This document shows, piece after piece, positions 52,727 through 61,222 of a DNA stretch of 64,000 nt (position 1 is the stretch's first letter; each line of letters opens with the position of its first letter). Location: positions 1,426,001 through 1,490,000 of the forward strand of contig NZ_JAASRS010000001.1 in assembly GCF_011761475.1 (NCBI RefSeq). Direction: 5' to 3'. The notes beneath the pieces were generated by a model. That model was given only the letters and a program-made list of their open reading frames with translations, was not told the DNA's origin and ran no database searches. This stretch comes from Saccharococcus thermophilus. Lineage in GTDB: Bacteria > Bacillota > Bacilli > Bacillales > Anoxybacillaceae. The translations under genes and the position numbers were made by a program.

Positions 52727-52897
52727 ATGTCAAATTATTTCTTGCAACAATAAACGAAATAAATCTGCCCTGCTTCCGCAGGGAAGCTTTTTTATTTAAA
52801 CACTCTAATCAACAACGCTGTCAATGGAAAAAAGTTGTCGATTATGCTGCGCTATGTTACATTCAAAGTACAAGCTTATAGAAAGGAGAAGGATGGC

Positions 52898-53389
52898 ATG
52901 AAACGAACCGCCATCATGGCAGCATGTCTGCTTTCATTTGGCATCATCATGGGCGCTTGCTCCGATGAAAAAGCGAGTGAAACAAAACACGACCATTCGA
53001 TGACATATACAACTAATTCTGGCGATATTCGTGAAACAACGAAATCAATCGACCATCTTCCTACATTTTTAAACAATTTTGAGGAAAATGTCGCTGTTTT
53101 GTATCAACAAGCCGCCAAACATAAAGACTTGCTCGAGCATATTCCTTGCTACTGCGGCTGCGGCGAAGCGGCGAGACATAAAAATAATTACGATTGTTTC
53201 GTTCATGAAACAAAAAAAGATGGCTCCGTCGTTTGGGATGACCATGCAACCAAATGCGGCGTCTGTCTCGATATTGCCGCTGAATCCATTGCTGCCTATG
53301 AAAAAGGAAAATCCATCAAAGAAATTCGCCAAATGATCGATGACAAATATAAAGAAGGCTACGCGAAACCGACGCCAACGAAATCATGA
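52898..53389 (+). CDS. PCYCGC motif lipoprotein
   Basis: 163 residues. The start at 52898 follows AAAGGAG. Signal peptide with lipobox IIMGACS (Cys about 20). The mature part has the family mark HIPCYCGCGEA, then CFVHETKKDGSVVWDDHATKCGVCLDIAAES, so six Cys in three pairs and a metal- or disulfide-binding fold is likely. The family occurs in Bacillaceae; the function is unknown, and binding of copper or another metal is inferred from the Cys and His pattern. Terminator directly after. Confidence 0.88.
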   Translation: MKRTAIMAACLLSFGIIMGACSDEKASETKHDHSMTYTTNSGDIRETTKSIDHLPTFLNNFEENVAVLYQQAAKHKDLLEHIPCYCGCGEAARHKNNYDCFVHETKKDGSVVWDDHATKCGVCLDIAAESIAAYEKGKSIKEIRQMIDDKYKEGYAKPTPTKS

Positions 53390-53394
53390 TAATG

Positions 53395-53433
53395 CGAAAG
53401 GCTATCTCCCTTTGCCGGAGATAGCCTTTTTAC
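53395..53433. terminator. Bidirectional terminator between converging genes
   Basis: AAAGGCTATCTCC pairs with GGAGATAGCCTTT around CTTTGCC, with TTTTT on the plus side and a matching T-rich flank on the other. It overlaps the end of the exonuclease gene. Confidence 0.88.
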
Positions 53434-54161
53434 CGCATGCTTAACGCCGCGTACAAATCATGCAACGTTTCGATGTTGCGTTGCTTTAATTCCTCTAATA
53501 GCATCTTCCATAGCTTTGCCATCGCCTCGACATCGCCGTCAGCCGTATGCCGTTTTTCACAGGGAATTCCATAATATTGCAGCGCTTCATCGAGCGTAGG
53601 ACATGAACAGCAACGAATCATTTCCACCATCGGCTGCATGTCGAAAAATCGGCCGCTCCACTTTGCCCGGTAATACATCCAAAGAAAGTGGCGGAGAAAC
53701 GATAAATCATGACCAATGTGATAGCCGATCAATACTCCGCCATGAATAAACGATAAAAACGCACGGAGCTCCTCCCTTAGACGCGGGGCATGCAGGACAT
53801 CTTTCGCTTGAATTCCCGTCAACGCCGAAATGTGCGGTGGAATTGCTTTTTCCGGGCAAATGAGCGTAGAATATGTTTCTTTCACAACTCCGTTCACCGT
53901 CTTCGCCGCTGCCATCGCCAAAATTTCGTCGCCCTGCTGCGGAGAAAATCCTGTCGTTTCCATGTCAATAATCATAAAGGACACTTCCCCTAAAGGAGTG
54001 TTCATATCGATTTGCTGCTGTTTTTCTTTCCGCAGCGATCGCAGCCACATTTCCTGCTGCAACGAATGCTCCCCATCTAGGAAGGCAGACGATGCTTCAC
54101 GCGGTATTTCCAACGACAGCAAGCGAAGCGCCCGCTGCCAAAAACGATGCCGCTCACTCAC
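53430..54161 (-). CDS. DEDDh 3'-5' exonuclease (DnaQ/epsilon-like)
   Basis: 243 residues. The exonuclease core starts at about residue 62 with FMIIDMETTGFSPQQGDEIL (Exo I D and E), has GYHIGHDLSFLRHFLW (Exo II D), and ends with EKRHTADGDVEAMAKLW (Exo III, H and D as DEDDh). The N-terminal 60 residues are helical and unusual. The ATG overlaps the stop of the DUF294-type gene upstream. The pairing of this type of exonuclease with a DUF294 nucleotidyltransferase is recurrent in bacteria. The substrate, DNA or signalling RNA, is unknown. Confidence 0.88.
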   Translation of the reverse strand: MSERHRFWQRALRLLSLEIPREASSAFLDGEHSLQQEMWLRSLRKEKQQQIDMNTPLGEVSFMIIDMETTGFSPQQGDEILAMAAAKTVNGVVKETYSTLICPEKAIPPHISALTGIQAKDVLHAPRLREELRAFLSFIHGGVLIGYHIGHDLSFLRHFLWMYYRAKWSGRFFDMQPMVEMIRCCSCPTLDEALQYYGIPCEKRHTADGDVEAMAKLWKMLLEELKQRNIETLHDLYAALSMR

Positions 54162-55204
54162 CTAATGCCACCTGCCTGCCGCGCGACAAGGCGCTGCAGC
54201 TTTTTTGCTGTCTTCATCGCTTTTTTCAGCCGTGTTCGTTCGTTTGCTTCCAACACGCGCCACAACACATAGTCCCGCTCGTTTGCCGCTTCCGTTGCAT
54301 ACTTTAGCCGAATGTAATAATACGTCAAGAGCGCCTCCCTCACTTCCTCCGCTAGCGGCAACGGAAGCAACGCTTGTTTCGCCATCTCGCGCCACCGTTC
54401 CCACGTCGTCGCCGTAGAAATATTGGCAACACACGCTAGCCACTTTAACGCGTTGACGATTTGCACATAGCCGCTATGTTTCATATGAATCGCCCCGCTG
54501 TGAGGCCCCCATCGTTCGAGCTGCACATTATAAAACCATCCTAAAGGGACGGAAGGAAACATCACATGCTCCCCCATTTGCCGCAGCAGCTTCGTCTCCC
54601 TATTCAGCGAGTGAAACAGCGTCCGCCTGCTGTCGGCAACCAGCTCGCCATCCCCATAAATCGGCCGCATATCCATCGCGATAAATAAAAAGCGGATATC
54701 ATTAGGGAGACAGCCGCTCATATACATCTTGACCTGCTGCACCCAATCGCGAAGCGACTGCCCCCACCGTTTGTTTGTCGCCATTACGTAGCCGGAACAA
54801 TACGGGTAGCCAATTTCGTGCAGATAATTCGTTCCTACAGCGGCCATATGGCGGATGAATTCGTAGCATTGTTTCTCTTCGTGCTCCGCGCAGGCAAACA
54901 AAATGCCATGATCTTGGTCTGTCCATACCGTCGGCTCCCGTCTCCCGATGCTTCCCATCGCATACCAGCACCAGCTGCGTGGGCGAACCCCGGTTTCCGC
55001 GCGCAATGTTTTCTCTTCCGCCAGGCGAAACACCCGCCTCATTATCGCATCATGCGCATCAGCGACGATTTCAGAAATAACCTCAAGCTCCTCCCGGCAC
55101 AGCCAATAACGCAGCTGTCTGGCAAGCTCATCATGATACAGGCGAAGCTCCCCAATCGTTTGCGCCTCTTCCAATTGCTTCACCCATTCATATAGCGATT
55201 CCAT
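54158..55204 (-). CDS. DUF294 nucleotidyltransferase-like protein (GlnD-related)
   Basis: 348 residues. The nucleotidyltransferase active site is visible as AMGSIGRREPTVWTDQDHGIL with GS and two acidic D-x-D residues, as in GlnD and related signal-linked nucleotidyltransferases. The C-terminal half is the helical DUF294_C domain (about 190-330) with SLNRETKLLRQMGEHVMF and VALLTYYYIRL-like helices. CBS domains often attached in other bacteria are absent. It is 24 bases downstream of amtB, so it is likely co-transcribed with the ammonium transporter. No PII gene is present. Confidence 0.85.
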   Translation of the reverse strand: MESLYEWVKQLEEAQTIGELRLYHDELARQLRYWLCREELEVISEIVADAHDAIMRRVFRLAEEKTLRAETGVRPRSWCWYAMGSIGRREPTVWTDQDHGILFACAEHEEKQCYEFIRHMAAVGTNYLHEIGYPYCSGYVMATNKRWGQSLRDWVQQVKMYMSGCLPNDIRFLFIAMDMRPIYGDGELVADSRRTLFHSLNRETKLLRQMGEHVMFPSVPLGWFYNVQLERWGPHSGAIHMKHSGYVQIVNALKWLACVANISTATTWERWREMAKQALLPLPLAEEVREALLTYYYIRLKYATEAANERDYVLWRVLEANERTRLKKAMKTAKKLQRLVARQAGGIR

Positions 55205-55228
55205 GATCGTTCTCCTTGAAACAAGATT

Positions 55229-56527
55229 CTAATGCGCCATCGACTTAGACTGATAGGCAGGATCAAGCTGCTCCGGATAGCCGTATGAACCGTGTTCGCT
55301 AATATCCAATCCGGAAATTTCCTGTTCCGCTGTCACGCGCAACCCAATCGTTTTCTTCAACAAAAACAGCACGACAAAAGAGATGAGCGCTACATAGGCG
55401 ATCGCACCGAGCACGCCGACCGTCTGCACAATCAACTGATGAAATCCGCCGCCATACAACAGGCCCGCCTTGCCAATCCCTGTTATTTTCACTAAACGCG
55501 GCGAAGCGAAAAATCCGGTGGAAATCGTACCAATGATGCCGGCAATACCATGCACGGAAAACGCGTAAATCGGGTCATCAATGCCTTTTCTTTCGAAATA
55601 AATCGACGTCCAAAATGTGAATGAACCCGCGACCGCTCCGATCACTACTGCCGCCCATGGTTCGACGAAGGCGCACGCTGCTGTAATCGCCACGAGTGCA
55701 GCAAGCACTCCGTTGACCATCGCTGGAATATCCGCTTTTCCAACCATGATTTTCGCCGTGACAATCGCGGCAACCGCTCCCGCCGCGGCGGCTAAATTCG
55801 TCGTTAACGCCACATAACCGAAAAAGCCATCACCTACCGCCATCGTGCTTCCCGCATTAAAACCAAACCAGCCGATCCATAAAATCAATCCGCCGATAAC
55901 GGTATACACTTGGTTATGCCCCGGAATGACGTTCGGTGTTTTATCTTTATTGAACTTGCCGATGCGCGGCCCAAGTAAAACTGTCGCGACCAGCGCGGCG
56001 ATCGCCCCTTGCAAATGAACGACCGTAGAGCCGGCAAAATCTTGCATGCCTATTTCGCCAAGCCAGCCGCCTCCCCATACCCAATGGCCAATGACCGGAT
56101 AAATGGCGACCGTAAAAATCGTTCCAAATAGAAAATAAACCGATAATTTGGCGCGCTCAGCAAATCCTCCCCAGGCAATCGCCAGCGATACCCCGGCAAA
56201 CCCTAGCTGAAATAAAAATTTCAACGATAGCGGAACATTCGCCCATGATAACGAAGCAAACGTTTTTTCATCTCCTTGCAAAAACCATCCTTCTGTTCCG
56301 ATCAAGTGATTTCCCGCTCCAAATGTAATCGCAAAGCCAAACGCCCAAAACGCCAGCGAAGCAATTGCAAAGCTGAGAATCTGTTTTCCAGCGACATGCC
56401 CCGAGTTTTTCATTCTCGTCGACCCCGCTTCTAGAAGTGCAAACCCTGCCTGCATCCCAATCACCAGCACCGCGCTCACCATCACCCATAATGCATCAAG
56501 ACCTGCGGTTAGCATTTTGCCATCCAT
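55229..56527 (-). CDS. amtB: Ammonium transporter AmtB
   Basis: 432 residues with about 11 membrane segments. The Amt signature is DFAGSTVVHLQGAIAALVATVLLGPR, and FFASPRLVK and the twin-His pore residues are in VHLQGA and FSVHGIAGIIG. An N-terminal MVSAVLVIGMQAGFALLEAG matches Amt helices 1 and 2. The start at 56525-56527 has GAGGGGGAG upstream. It is the first gene of a likely amtB, DUF294, exonuclease transcript. Three GlnR/TnrA-type boxes lie upstream, so nitrogen limitation should induce it. Cytoplasmic tail contains the DISEHGSYGYPE region typical of Bacillus NrgA. Confidence 0.95.
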   Translation of the reverse strand: MDGKMLTAGLDALWVMVSAVLVIGMQAGFALLEAGSTRMKNSGHVAGKQILSFAIASLAFWAFGFAITFGAGNHLIGTEGWFLQGDEKTFASLSWANVPLSLKFLFQLGFAGVSLAIAWGGFAERAKLSVYFLFGTIFTVAIYPVIGHWVWGGGWLGEIGMQDFAGSTVVHLQGAIAALVATVLLGPRIGKFNKDKTPNVIPGHNQVYTVIGGLILWIGWFGFNAGSTMAVGDGFFGYVALTTNLAAAAGAVAAIVTAKIMVGKADIPAMVNGVLAALVAITAACAFVEPWAAVVIGAVAGSFTFWTSIYFERKGIDDPIYAFSVHGIAGIIGTISTGFFASPRLVKITGIGKAGLLYGGGFHQLIVQTVGVLGAIAYVALISFVVLFLLKKTIGLRVTAEQEISGLDISEHGSYGYPEQLDPAYQSKSMAH

Positions 56528-56545
56528 TCTTCTTCTCCCCCTCAA

Positions 56546-56584
56546 TGTTATATTTAGTTACTTTATATGTTATAATATATAACA
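56546..56584 (-). promoter_or_regulatory. GlnR/TnrA boxes near amtB
   Basis: TGTTATAATATATAACA at 56568-56584 is a perfect match to the TGTNAN7TNACA nitrogen box. TGTTATATTTAGTTACT at 56546-56562 is a second copy with one mismatch, closer to the gene. Confidence 0.8.
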
Positions 56585-56641
56585 CATAAACAAATCATCC
56601 GCAATATAAATTTGTTTTGTAACCGTTTACGATATAAAATT

Positions 56642-56658
56642 TGTTATATTTTATAACA
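56642..56658 (-). promoter_or_regulatory. Distal GlnR/TnrA box
   Basis: TGTTATATTTTATAACA is another perfect TGTNAN7TNACA box, 74 bases from the proximal one. Such spacing is close to seven helical turns and would allow activation or looping. It also lies before the rightward small peptide gene. Confidence 0.75.
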
Positions 56659-56716
56659 CATATTTTTAATAACAAGGGCTCTTTTCGCAAAGATTGTTGT
56701 TTTTAATAACTGATAA

Positions 56717-56753
56717 TTGACAATTGACTCTTAACAATATTTAATATTGTTAA
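56717..56753 (+). promoter_or_regulatory. Promoter with palindromic operator
   Basis: TTGACA at 56717-56722 and TTTAAT at 56740-56745 (17-base spacer) overlap an almost perfect 23-bp palindrome at 56731-56753: 11-bp arms TTAACAATATT and AATATTGTTAA around one central base. It is placed to repress transcription of the short ORF at 56784. Confidence 0.6.
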
Positions 56754-56783
56754 ATATGTAAAATAAAGGAGATGTTGGTTTGA

Positions 56784-56855
56784 ATGATAGAAGCTTTAGG
56801 TAACTTCTTTAGCGCGATCGCAACGGCTCTATTAGGTAAAAAACGGAAATATTAA
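56784..56855 (+). CDS. Putative 23-residue amphipathic peptide
   Basis: ATG at 56784, behind AAAGGAG (12 bases), encodes a 23-residue peptide: MIEALG, then NFFSAIATALLG as one amphipathic helix, and a basic tail KKRKY. It is preceded by a tiny ORF of three codons whose stop abuts the ATG. The strong promoter, palindromic operator and AT-rich context suggest it is real, but no family is recognised. Alternatives are a membrane-active or type I toxin-like peptide, or a sporulation or stress peptide. Confidence 0.45.
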   Translation: MIEALGNFFSAIATALLGKKRKY

Positions 56856-56900
56856 TTGTAGTCAAAAAAAGTAACACTCTATACAAAAACATCCATAATA

Positions 56901-56944
56901 AAAAAAACGGAATGCCTTAAACTTGTTTGTTTTAAGGCATTCCG
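56901..56944 (-). terminator. Terminator of the VWA-like gene
   Basis: GGAATGCCTTAA (56909-56920) pairs with TTAAGGCATTCC (56932-56943); on the reverse strand GTTTTTTTTATT follows. It lies seven bases after the stop at 56951. Confidence 0.85.
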
Positions 56945-56950
56945 TGCGTT

Positions 56951-57364
56951 TCAGGCGACGCGTATCGGCTTTCCAAAGGGCACGCGTGGCATATAGTCGT
57001 CCGGGACAAGCCAAAATACTTCATAGTCGACTTGCAATTCTTCGTAAAAATACCCAGTGACATCGGTGATGTAAAAAAGCGTATCGATTTTTTGCTCCGC
57101 TGCCCATTCCAACACTTCCGTATACGATGATTTTCCATGTTTAAAATACTTAATGGATGCAACGCCGACCGGAGATACATCTCGAATCTTAAAATCGGCC
57201 TGCACGAGCATCGTATCGGGCCGTACTTTTTCAAACAGCTTAACAATGTTTTGAATGAGCACGGGACGTGATGGGCGATTGGACGTATCAATGGCCAAGG
57301 CAATGGAATGATCTTTTCGTTCTTTCAATAATGCCAAAAGTGCTTGCTGCCATTTCATCATCAT
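56951..57364 (-). CDS. Short VWA-like domain protein, unknown function
   Basis: 137 residues. A Rossmann/VWA-type pattern is visible: IALAIDTSNRPSRPVLIQNI with D-T-S at the first strand end, MLVQADFKIRDVSPVG (second strand), LEWAAEQKIDTLFYITDVTGYF (third strand, DVTG) and VFWLVPDDYM. The layout resembles the C-terminal VWA-like half of DUF2201 metallopeptidase-like proteins, without the N-terminal half. It starts in a run of three ATGs behind AAGGGGG. Function unknown. Confidence 0.6.
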   Translation of the reverse strand: MMMKWQQALLALLKERKDHSIALAIDTSNRPSRPVLIQNIVKLFEKVRPDTMLVQADFKIRDVSPVGVASIKYFKHGKSSYTEVLEWAAEQKIDTLFYITDVTGYFYEELQVDYEVFWLVPDDYMPRVPFGKPIRVA

Positions 57365-57454
57365 CAGCCCCCTTAATTATAAGTATGACAGCGTACAGTA
57401 TTAGTATGAACGGGAAGGAAGCTGAGTACGAACTGCTTTTCTTTCCTCATTCTC

Positions 57455-58288
57455 CTACAATTTTGTCAAAATTAATCCGCATAAGGCAGTCGCGATGCCG
57501 ATCAGCTGGTACGCTTTTAGTCTTTCCTTGAATAAGTAACAACCTAAAATAACGACAATAAGGCAATTTAAGCTGACAACCGGAAAGACGATCGATGCAA
57601 CGCCTGTCGTAAGCGCATAAAAATAACAGCTAAAACCGATGACACTGAAGAAAGCCACCGTTGCGCCCACCCGAAACTCCCGTTTTTGCACAATTGTTTT
57701 ACGGCAACTCCAACATAAGTACAACCCGCCGCCACCGTACATCGCAGTAAGCAAATCCAAGGAACGAACCCCGATAACCGAGCACCACTTCATTAAAATC
57801 CCTACTATTCCAAATGAGACAATCGCCATGCCGATATGGAGCAACCAAGATATGTATTCGTAATTTCCTTTCTCCACTTTCGGAGTATATTGAATGATTG
57901 CAGCGGAACATAACATACATAAAATGCCGATCCAATGTAAAAGCGGAATATGTTCGCCAAATATAATCCCCGCCGCCAGCACCGGAAAAATCGCATTTAC
58001 CGCCACAAGTGGAGCCGTCAAACTAGCCGGTCCTTTCTCAAAAGCCCCTGACATTTGCATGTTTCCCGTCGCATTGCAAATCCCGATCAGCGCCCCGAGC
58101 ATCATCGATGTCGCGCTTGGATGGAGCGATTTTGTCATCCATCCGTACAACATCATGAAACAAAACGCCACCATATAAAAATAAAACTGGATATGTTGTT
58201 TCGACATGGAATAACGCGTACTCCACTTAAACAACGTATTGTTGATGCCGAAACAAACCGCGGTCATCACAGCAGCAGCCAACCACAC
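57455..58288 (-). CDS. DMT superfamily transporter (EamA family)
   Basis: 277 residues with ten membrane segments in two EamA repeats. Examples: MWLAAAVMTAVCFGINNTLFKWS at the start, the repeat ends AAGIIFGEHIPLLHWIGILCM and CYLFKERLKAYQLIGIATALCG with the P/E-x-hydrophobic-GxxL pattern. The exported metabolite is unknown. Single gene. A TTG or ATG alternative start is not suggested. Confidence 0.85.
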   Translation of the reverse strand: MWLAAAVMTAVCFGINNTLFKWSTRYSMSKQHIQFYFYMVAFCFMMLYGWMTKSLHPSATSMMLGALIGICNATGNMQMSGAFEKGPASLTAPLVAVNAIFPVLAAGIIFGEHIPLLHWIGILCMLCSAAIIQYTPKVEKGNYEYISWLLHIGMAIVSFGIVGILMKWCSVIGVRSLDLLTAMYGGGGLYLCWSCRKTIVQKREFRVGATVAFFSVIGFSCYFYALTTGVASIVFPVVSLNCLIVVILGCYLFKERLKAYQLIGIATALCGLILTKL

Positions 58289-58350
58289 ATCTGTCCCTCT
58301 CTCTGTTGAATAAATTGTACAATCTCTATTATAAATCGAAAAGACAAAAA

Positions 58351-58382
58351 AACGTCAAGGCTTTTTCCTGCCTTGACGCTCC
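58351..58382 (-). terminator. Terminator of the DUF4025 gene
   Basis: GTCAAGGC pairs with GCCTTGAC around TTTTTCCT, and on the reverse strand GTTTTTTTGTC follows. Confidence 0.8.
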
Positions 58383-58386
58383 GCTG

Positions 58387-58596
58387 TTACTGTTTTCGCT
58401 CTCGGGAAAGAGGGATGTCTTTTCCCCCCGCGTTATCGATGACCGCTTCCACTGTCCCTTCCGCATACACATCGCTCACCTGCTCATGCGTTTCTGCCAG
58501 CGCGGAAGCAAACGCGGAAGCAAAAAAAGACGACGCTTCTTCATCGGATGGCGCGTATTGTTTTCCCGCAATTTGCGACTGTTCGTTCTTTTCCAT
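58387..58596 (-). CDS. DUF4025 family small protein
   Basis: 69 residues. The ATG at 58594-58596 follows AAGGAGGG. The C-terminal half THEQVSDVYAEGTVEAVIDN and IPLSRERK is the DUF4025 family hallmark known from Bacillus. An alanine-rich insert SSFFASAFASALAE precedes it and is unusual. Function unknown; possibly linked to sporulation. Confidence 0.78.
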   Translation of the reverse strand: MEKNEQSQIAGKQYAPSDEEASSFFASAFASALAETHEQVSDVYAEGTVEAVIDNAGGKDIPLSRERKQ

Positions 58597-58745
58597 CAAC
58601 CTCATTCCCTCCTTGTTCATCCCTACTCACTATTAATGTGAAACAATGAGGCAAAATTAAGAGGAAGTTTATGGATATCATATGTATACATTCGCGCCAA
58701 GACGGCAAACTAATGATAGACCATTAGGAAGAAAGGATGAACATC

Positions 58746-58871
58746 ATGAAACAGCCAAAGCAAAACAATAGCCTCGAACAACAAAAAAAGCAGCAGCAGG
58801 AAAAAGATATCGAAAAACAACCTGGATATGGGGATAAAAAATTGGAAGGACCAAATTTTCCGGCCGAATAA
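58746..58871 (+). CDS. 41-residue hydrophilic small protein
   Basis: ATG at 58746 behind AGAAAGGATG. The sequence is glutamine- and lysine-rich (LEQQKKQQQEKDIEKQ) and ends with GYGDKKLEGPNFPAE. Similar short proteins with a KKLxGPNxPAE-like end are common in Bacillaceae spores, but I cannot name it. It is 27 bases before the YndM-like gene and on the same strand. Confidence 0.65.
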   Translation: MKQPKQNNSLEQQKKQQQEKDIEKQPGYGDKKLEGPNFPAE

Positions 58872-58898
58872 TGTTCGGTTAAAGGATGGCGTATAGAA

Positions 58899-59360
58899 AT
58901 GAGGCATTTAATCGCGCTTGCATTAAAGTACGTGCTGTTTACTACGGTCTTTTTTGCGATCGTCCCGTTATTTTTACGCATCTCCTCGGCAGAACTGTTA
59001 TGGTTCAGCCTTTGGATGACGTTCGTTGCTTATGCGCTCGGTGATTTGTACCTTCTCCCGCGCTTTGGGAATCTGTCAGCGACGATTGCAGATTTTGGCC
59101 TCGCCTTTGTCGGCGTATGGATTGGCATCGGCGCTTTTTACGACGTCAGCGGTCCCGCGGTTTTAAACGCCGCGTTCTTTTCCGCTCTGCTTGTCGCGTT
59201 TGGTGAAGTGTTGTTCCATGCTTATGTCCATCGCTTCATCCTAAGCGGCCAAGAAGAAGAAAGAGTACCGTTGCAAGGGCGTGAATGGCAAATGGAAACG
59301 GCGGAAGAATTCGACGTCCGCCGCGAAACAGACGATGATGGCGAGATACGTGAAAGCTGA
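58899..59360 (+). CDS. YndM-like membrane protein (DUF2512)
   Basis: 153 residues with four membrane segments: IALALKYVLFTTVFFAIVPL, LWFSLWMTFVAYALGDLYLLPRFG, LAFVGVWIGIGAFYDVSG and AAFFSALLVAFGEVLFHAYVH, then an acidic tail. The DLYLLPRFGN segment is a DUF2512 mark. Function unknown. It follows the 41-residue protein gene and ends at a strong terminator. Confidence 0.82.
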   Translation: MRHLIALALKYVLFTTVFFAIVPLFLRISSAELLWFSLWMTFVAYALGDLYLLPRFGNLSATIADFGLAFVGVWIGIGAFYDVSGPAVLNAAFFSALLVAFGEVLFHAYVHRFILSGQEEERVPLQGREWQMETAEEFDVRRETDDDGEIRES

Positions 59361-59390
59361 CCCCATCCTGAGGTCAGCTTTTTCTTCATC
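59350..59390. terminator. Bidirectional terminator between yndM-like and telA
   Basis: AAGCTGACC (59354-59362) pairs with GGTCAGCTT (59372-59380) and is followed by TTTCTTC. The reverse gene stop is at 59386. Confidence 0.85.
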
Positions 59391-60573
59391 GATCGTTGCG
59401 TTTTAATGACAATAACGTCTGTTTCAGCTGTTCTTCCATCGTCACCAGCTCCCGTTCGACCTGCTGCCGTTTGCGGCGGCCTTCCTCCTGAATTTTCAAC
59501 GTTTCCTCTAAGGTCGTCACCAAGTTTTCCTGCGTTTTTTTCAACGTTTCAATGTCAATGAGCCCGCGTTCGTTTTCCTTCGCCACTTCAATGCTGTTTG
59601 TTTTCAGCATTTCCGAATTCCTTAAGAGCAAGTTATTCGTCGTTTCCGTCACTTGCTTTTGCGCCTCGACCGCTTTTTGCTGGCGGAACAGCGTCAAGGC
59701 AATCACGACTTGGTTTTTCCATAATGGAATCGCCGTTAAAATCGATGATTGGATGCGCTCGACGAGCGTCTGGTTCATGTGCTGGATCATGCGGATTTGT
59801 GGAGCCGTTTGAATCGTTACTTGCCGGCTTAATTTTAAATCGTGAATCCGCTTTTCGAGACGGTCGGCAAACTGCAACAAATCATTTACTTCTTGCAATT
59901 CCATTTGGTTGCCCGACCGTTCCGCTTCGGCTCGTTTTTCCGGAATGACTTTTGTCCGCAACTCTTCTAATTTATACTCCGCCGCGGCGATATAAATATT
60001 CAGCGCATCAAAGTATTCTTTATTTTTCTCGTACAGCGTCTCTAGCATCATAATATCGCGAAACAGCATCTGCCGGTGTTTTTCCAGCTGATCGGCGATT
60101 TTATCAATTTCGACGCCAATTTTTTGATATTTCGCCATCATCCCTTGCAGCGATTTCGACACAGACCCAAACAGCCGCGAAAGCAATCCTTTTTTCGCCG
60201 GAAGCAAATCATCCGGATTTACTTCTTTAATTTTCGTCATTAACTCGCTGATCACCTCGCCGACAGGGCCCGCGTCTTTCGCCTGCACATGATGGAGAAT
60301 CGCATGAGAAAACTTGGACAGCTCCGCCTGCGCTGCCACCCCGTATTGGATGATTGCCTGTTGGTTGCGCGGATCGATTTGTTTCGCCAGCTGCATTGCT
60401 TTTTCGCGATGTTCTGGCTTCAACGTATCAAGAAGCTTCGGCTTTGGTTGCTCCACAGCCGTTTCGTTTTGCTCGCTCGGCAAGGAAAACGGATTTTCCA
60501 ACAACGAATCGAGCGAGCTTGTCCACTCTGGATATTGCAGATCGTTGCCTTGCGTCTTATCGGACGGTTTCAT
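59386..60573 (-). CDS. telA: Toxic anion resistance protein TelA
   Basis: 395 residues. Start at ATG 60571-60573; the longer frame overlaps XpaC out of family. The TelA family is visible in VISELMTKIKEVNPDDLLP, KKGLLSRLFGSVSKSLQGM, VEIDKIADQLEKHRQMLFRDI and TIQTAPQIRMIQHMNQTLVERI, with long coiled coils to the C-terminus. TelA is associated with tellurite and other toxic anion or lantibiotic tolerance; mechanism uncertain. It overlaps xpaC, and the two form a conserved operon. Confidence 0.92.
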   Translation of the reverse strand: MKPSDKTQGNDLQYPEWTSSLDSLLENPFSLPSEQNETAVEQPKPKLLDTLKPEHREKAMQLAKQIDPRNQQAIIQYGVAAQAELSKFSHAILHHVQAKDAGPVGEVISELMTKIKEVNPDDLLPAKKGLLSRLFGSVSKSLQGMMAKYQKIGVEIDKIADQLEKHRQMLFRDIMMLETLYEKNKEYFDALNIYIAAAEYKLEELRTKVIPEKRAEAERSGNQMELQEVNDLLQFADRLEKRIHDLKLSRQVTIQTAPQIRMIQHMNQTLVERIQSSILTAIPLWKNQVVIALTLFRQQKAVEAQKQVTETTNNLLLRNSEMLKTNSIEVAKENERGLIDIETLKKTQENLVTTLEETLKIQEEGRRKRQQVERELVTMEEQLKQTLLSLKRNDR

Positions 60574-61222
60574 AGTCGTTCTCCTTTCTCCATTGCATCG
60601 TTTCCGAAAGCTTTTGCTGCTCGAGCGACTGTTCAAGCATTTTCGTCTCGACCTGCAAAGCGAACACATCATTAGAAAGTATCTCCAATAACCGTTTTTC
60701 TGCGGTTGTCACCAGCTCATCGAGAAGCCGCTCCGTTTTCCAAAGCGCCTCTTTCATCTCCTGACTGCGCACCGGCTGGTTCACTAAATAAACGTATTTG
60801 TCGATCATGGTTACCGCCATTGGCAATTCGTTTAAGAAAAACGACTGGGCGATGCGGAATTGATGCGGATGCTGCTGAACTGCACGAATCATTTTGTCAA
60901 CCAACGCGCACAGACGCGAAATTTTTTGCCACATCACCAACGAACGGATGCGGTAACGGGCGCGCCGCATTTGTTTCCACTGCTTCCGAGCCTCATCAAG
61001 CTGGGAACGGATATACGTTTTTTCCTCTTTCAAAATCCCTTGCGCCGTGATGCGGTGATTTCGTCTTTTCATGATGGCCGACGTGACAAACATCGCCCCC
61101 ATTCCCGATAAAAAGGAAGGCAAGATATGAAAATCAGCGAGAAAAAACACGACAACCGCCACTACTACCCCTATATTCCATGAAACAAACCAACGCCACA
61201 ACGTCTTCAACAAGTGTTTCAT
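60557..61222 (-). CDS. xpaC: XpaC family protein (5-bromo-4-chloroindolyl phosphate hydrolysis)
   Basis: 221 residues. Two N-terminal membrane segments (SWNIGVVVAVVVFFLADFHILPSFLSG) precede a helical cytoplasmic domain, as in XpaC of Bacillus, which is named for an X-phos phenotype. It is always paired with TelA. Its stop overlaps telA by 17 bases. The biochemical activity is not known. Confidence 0.88.
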   Translation of the reverse strand: MKHLLKTLWRWFVSWNIGVVVAVVVFFLADFHILPSFLSGMGAMFVTSAIMKRRNHRITAQGILKEEKTYIRSQLDEARKQWKQMRRARYRIRSLVMWQKISRLCALVDKMIRAVQQHPHQFRIAQSFFLNELPMAVTMIDKYVYLVNQPVRSQEMKEALWKTERLLDELVTTAEKRLLEILSNDVFALQVETKMLEQSLEQQKLSETMQWRKENDYETVR

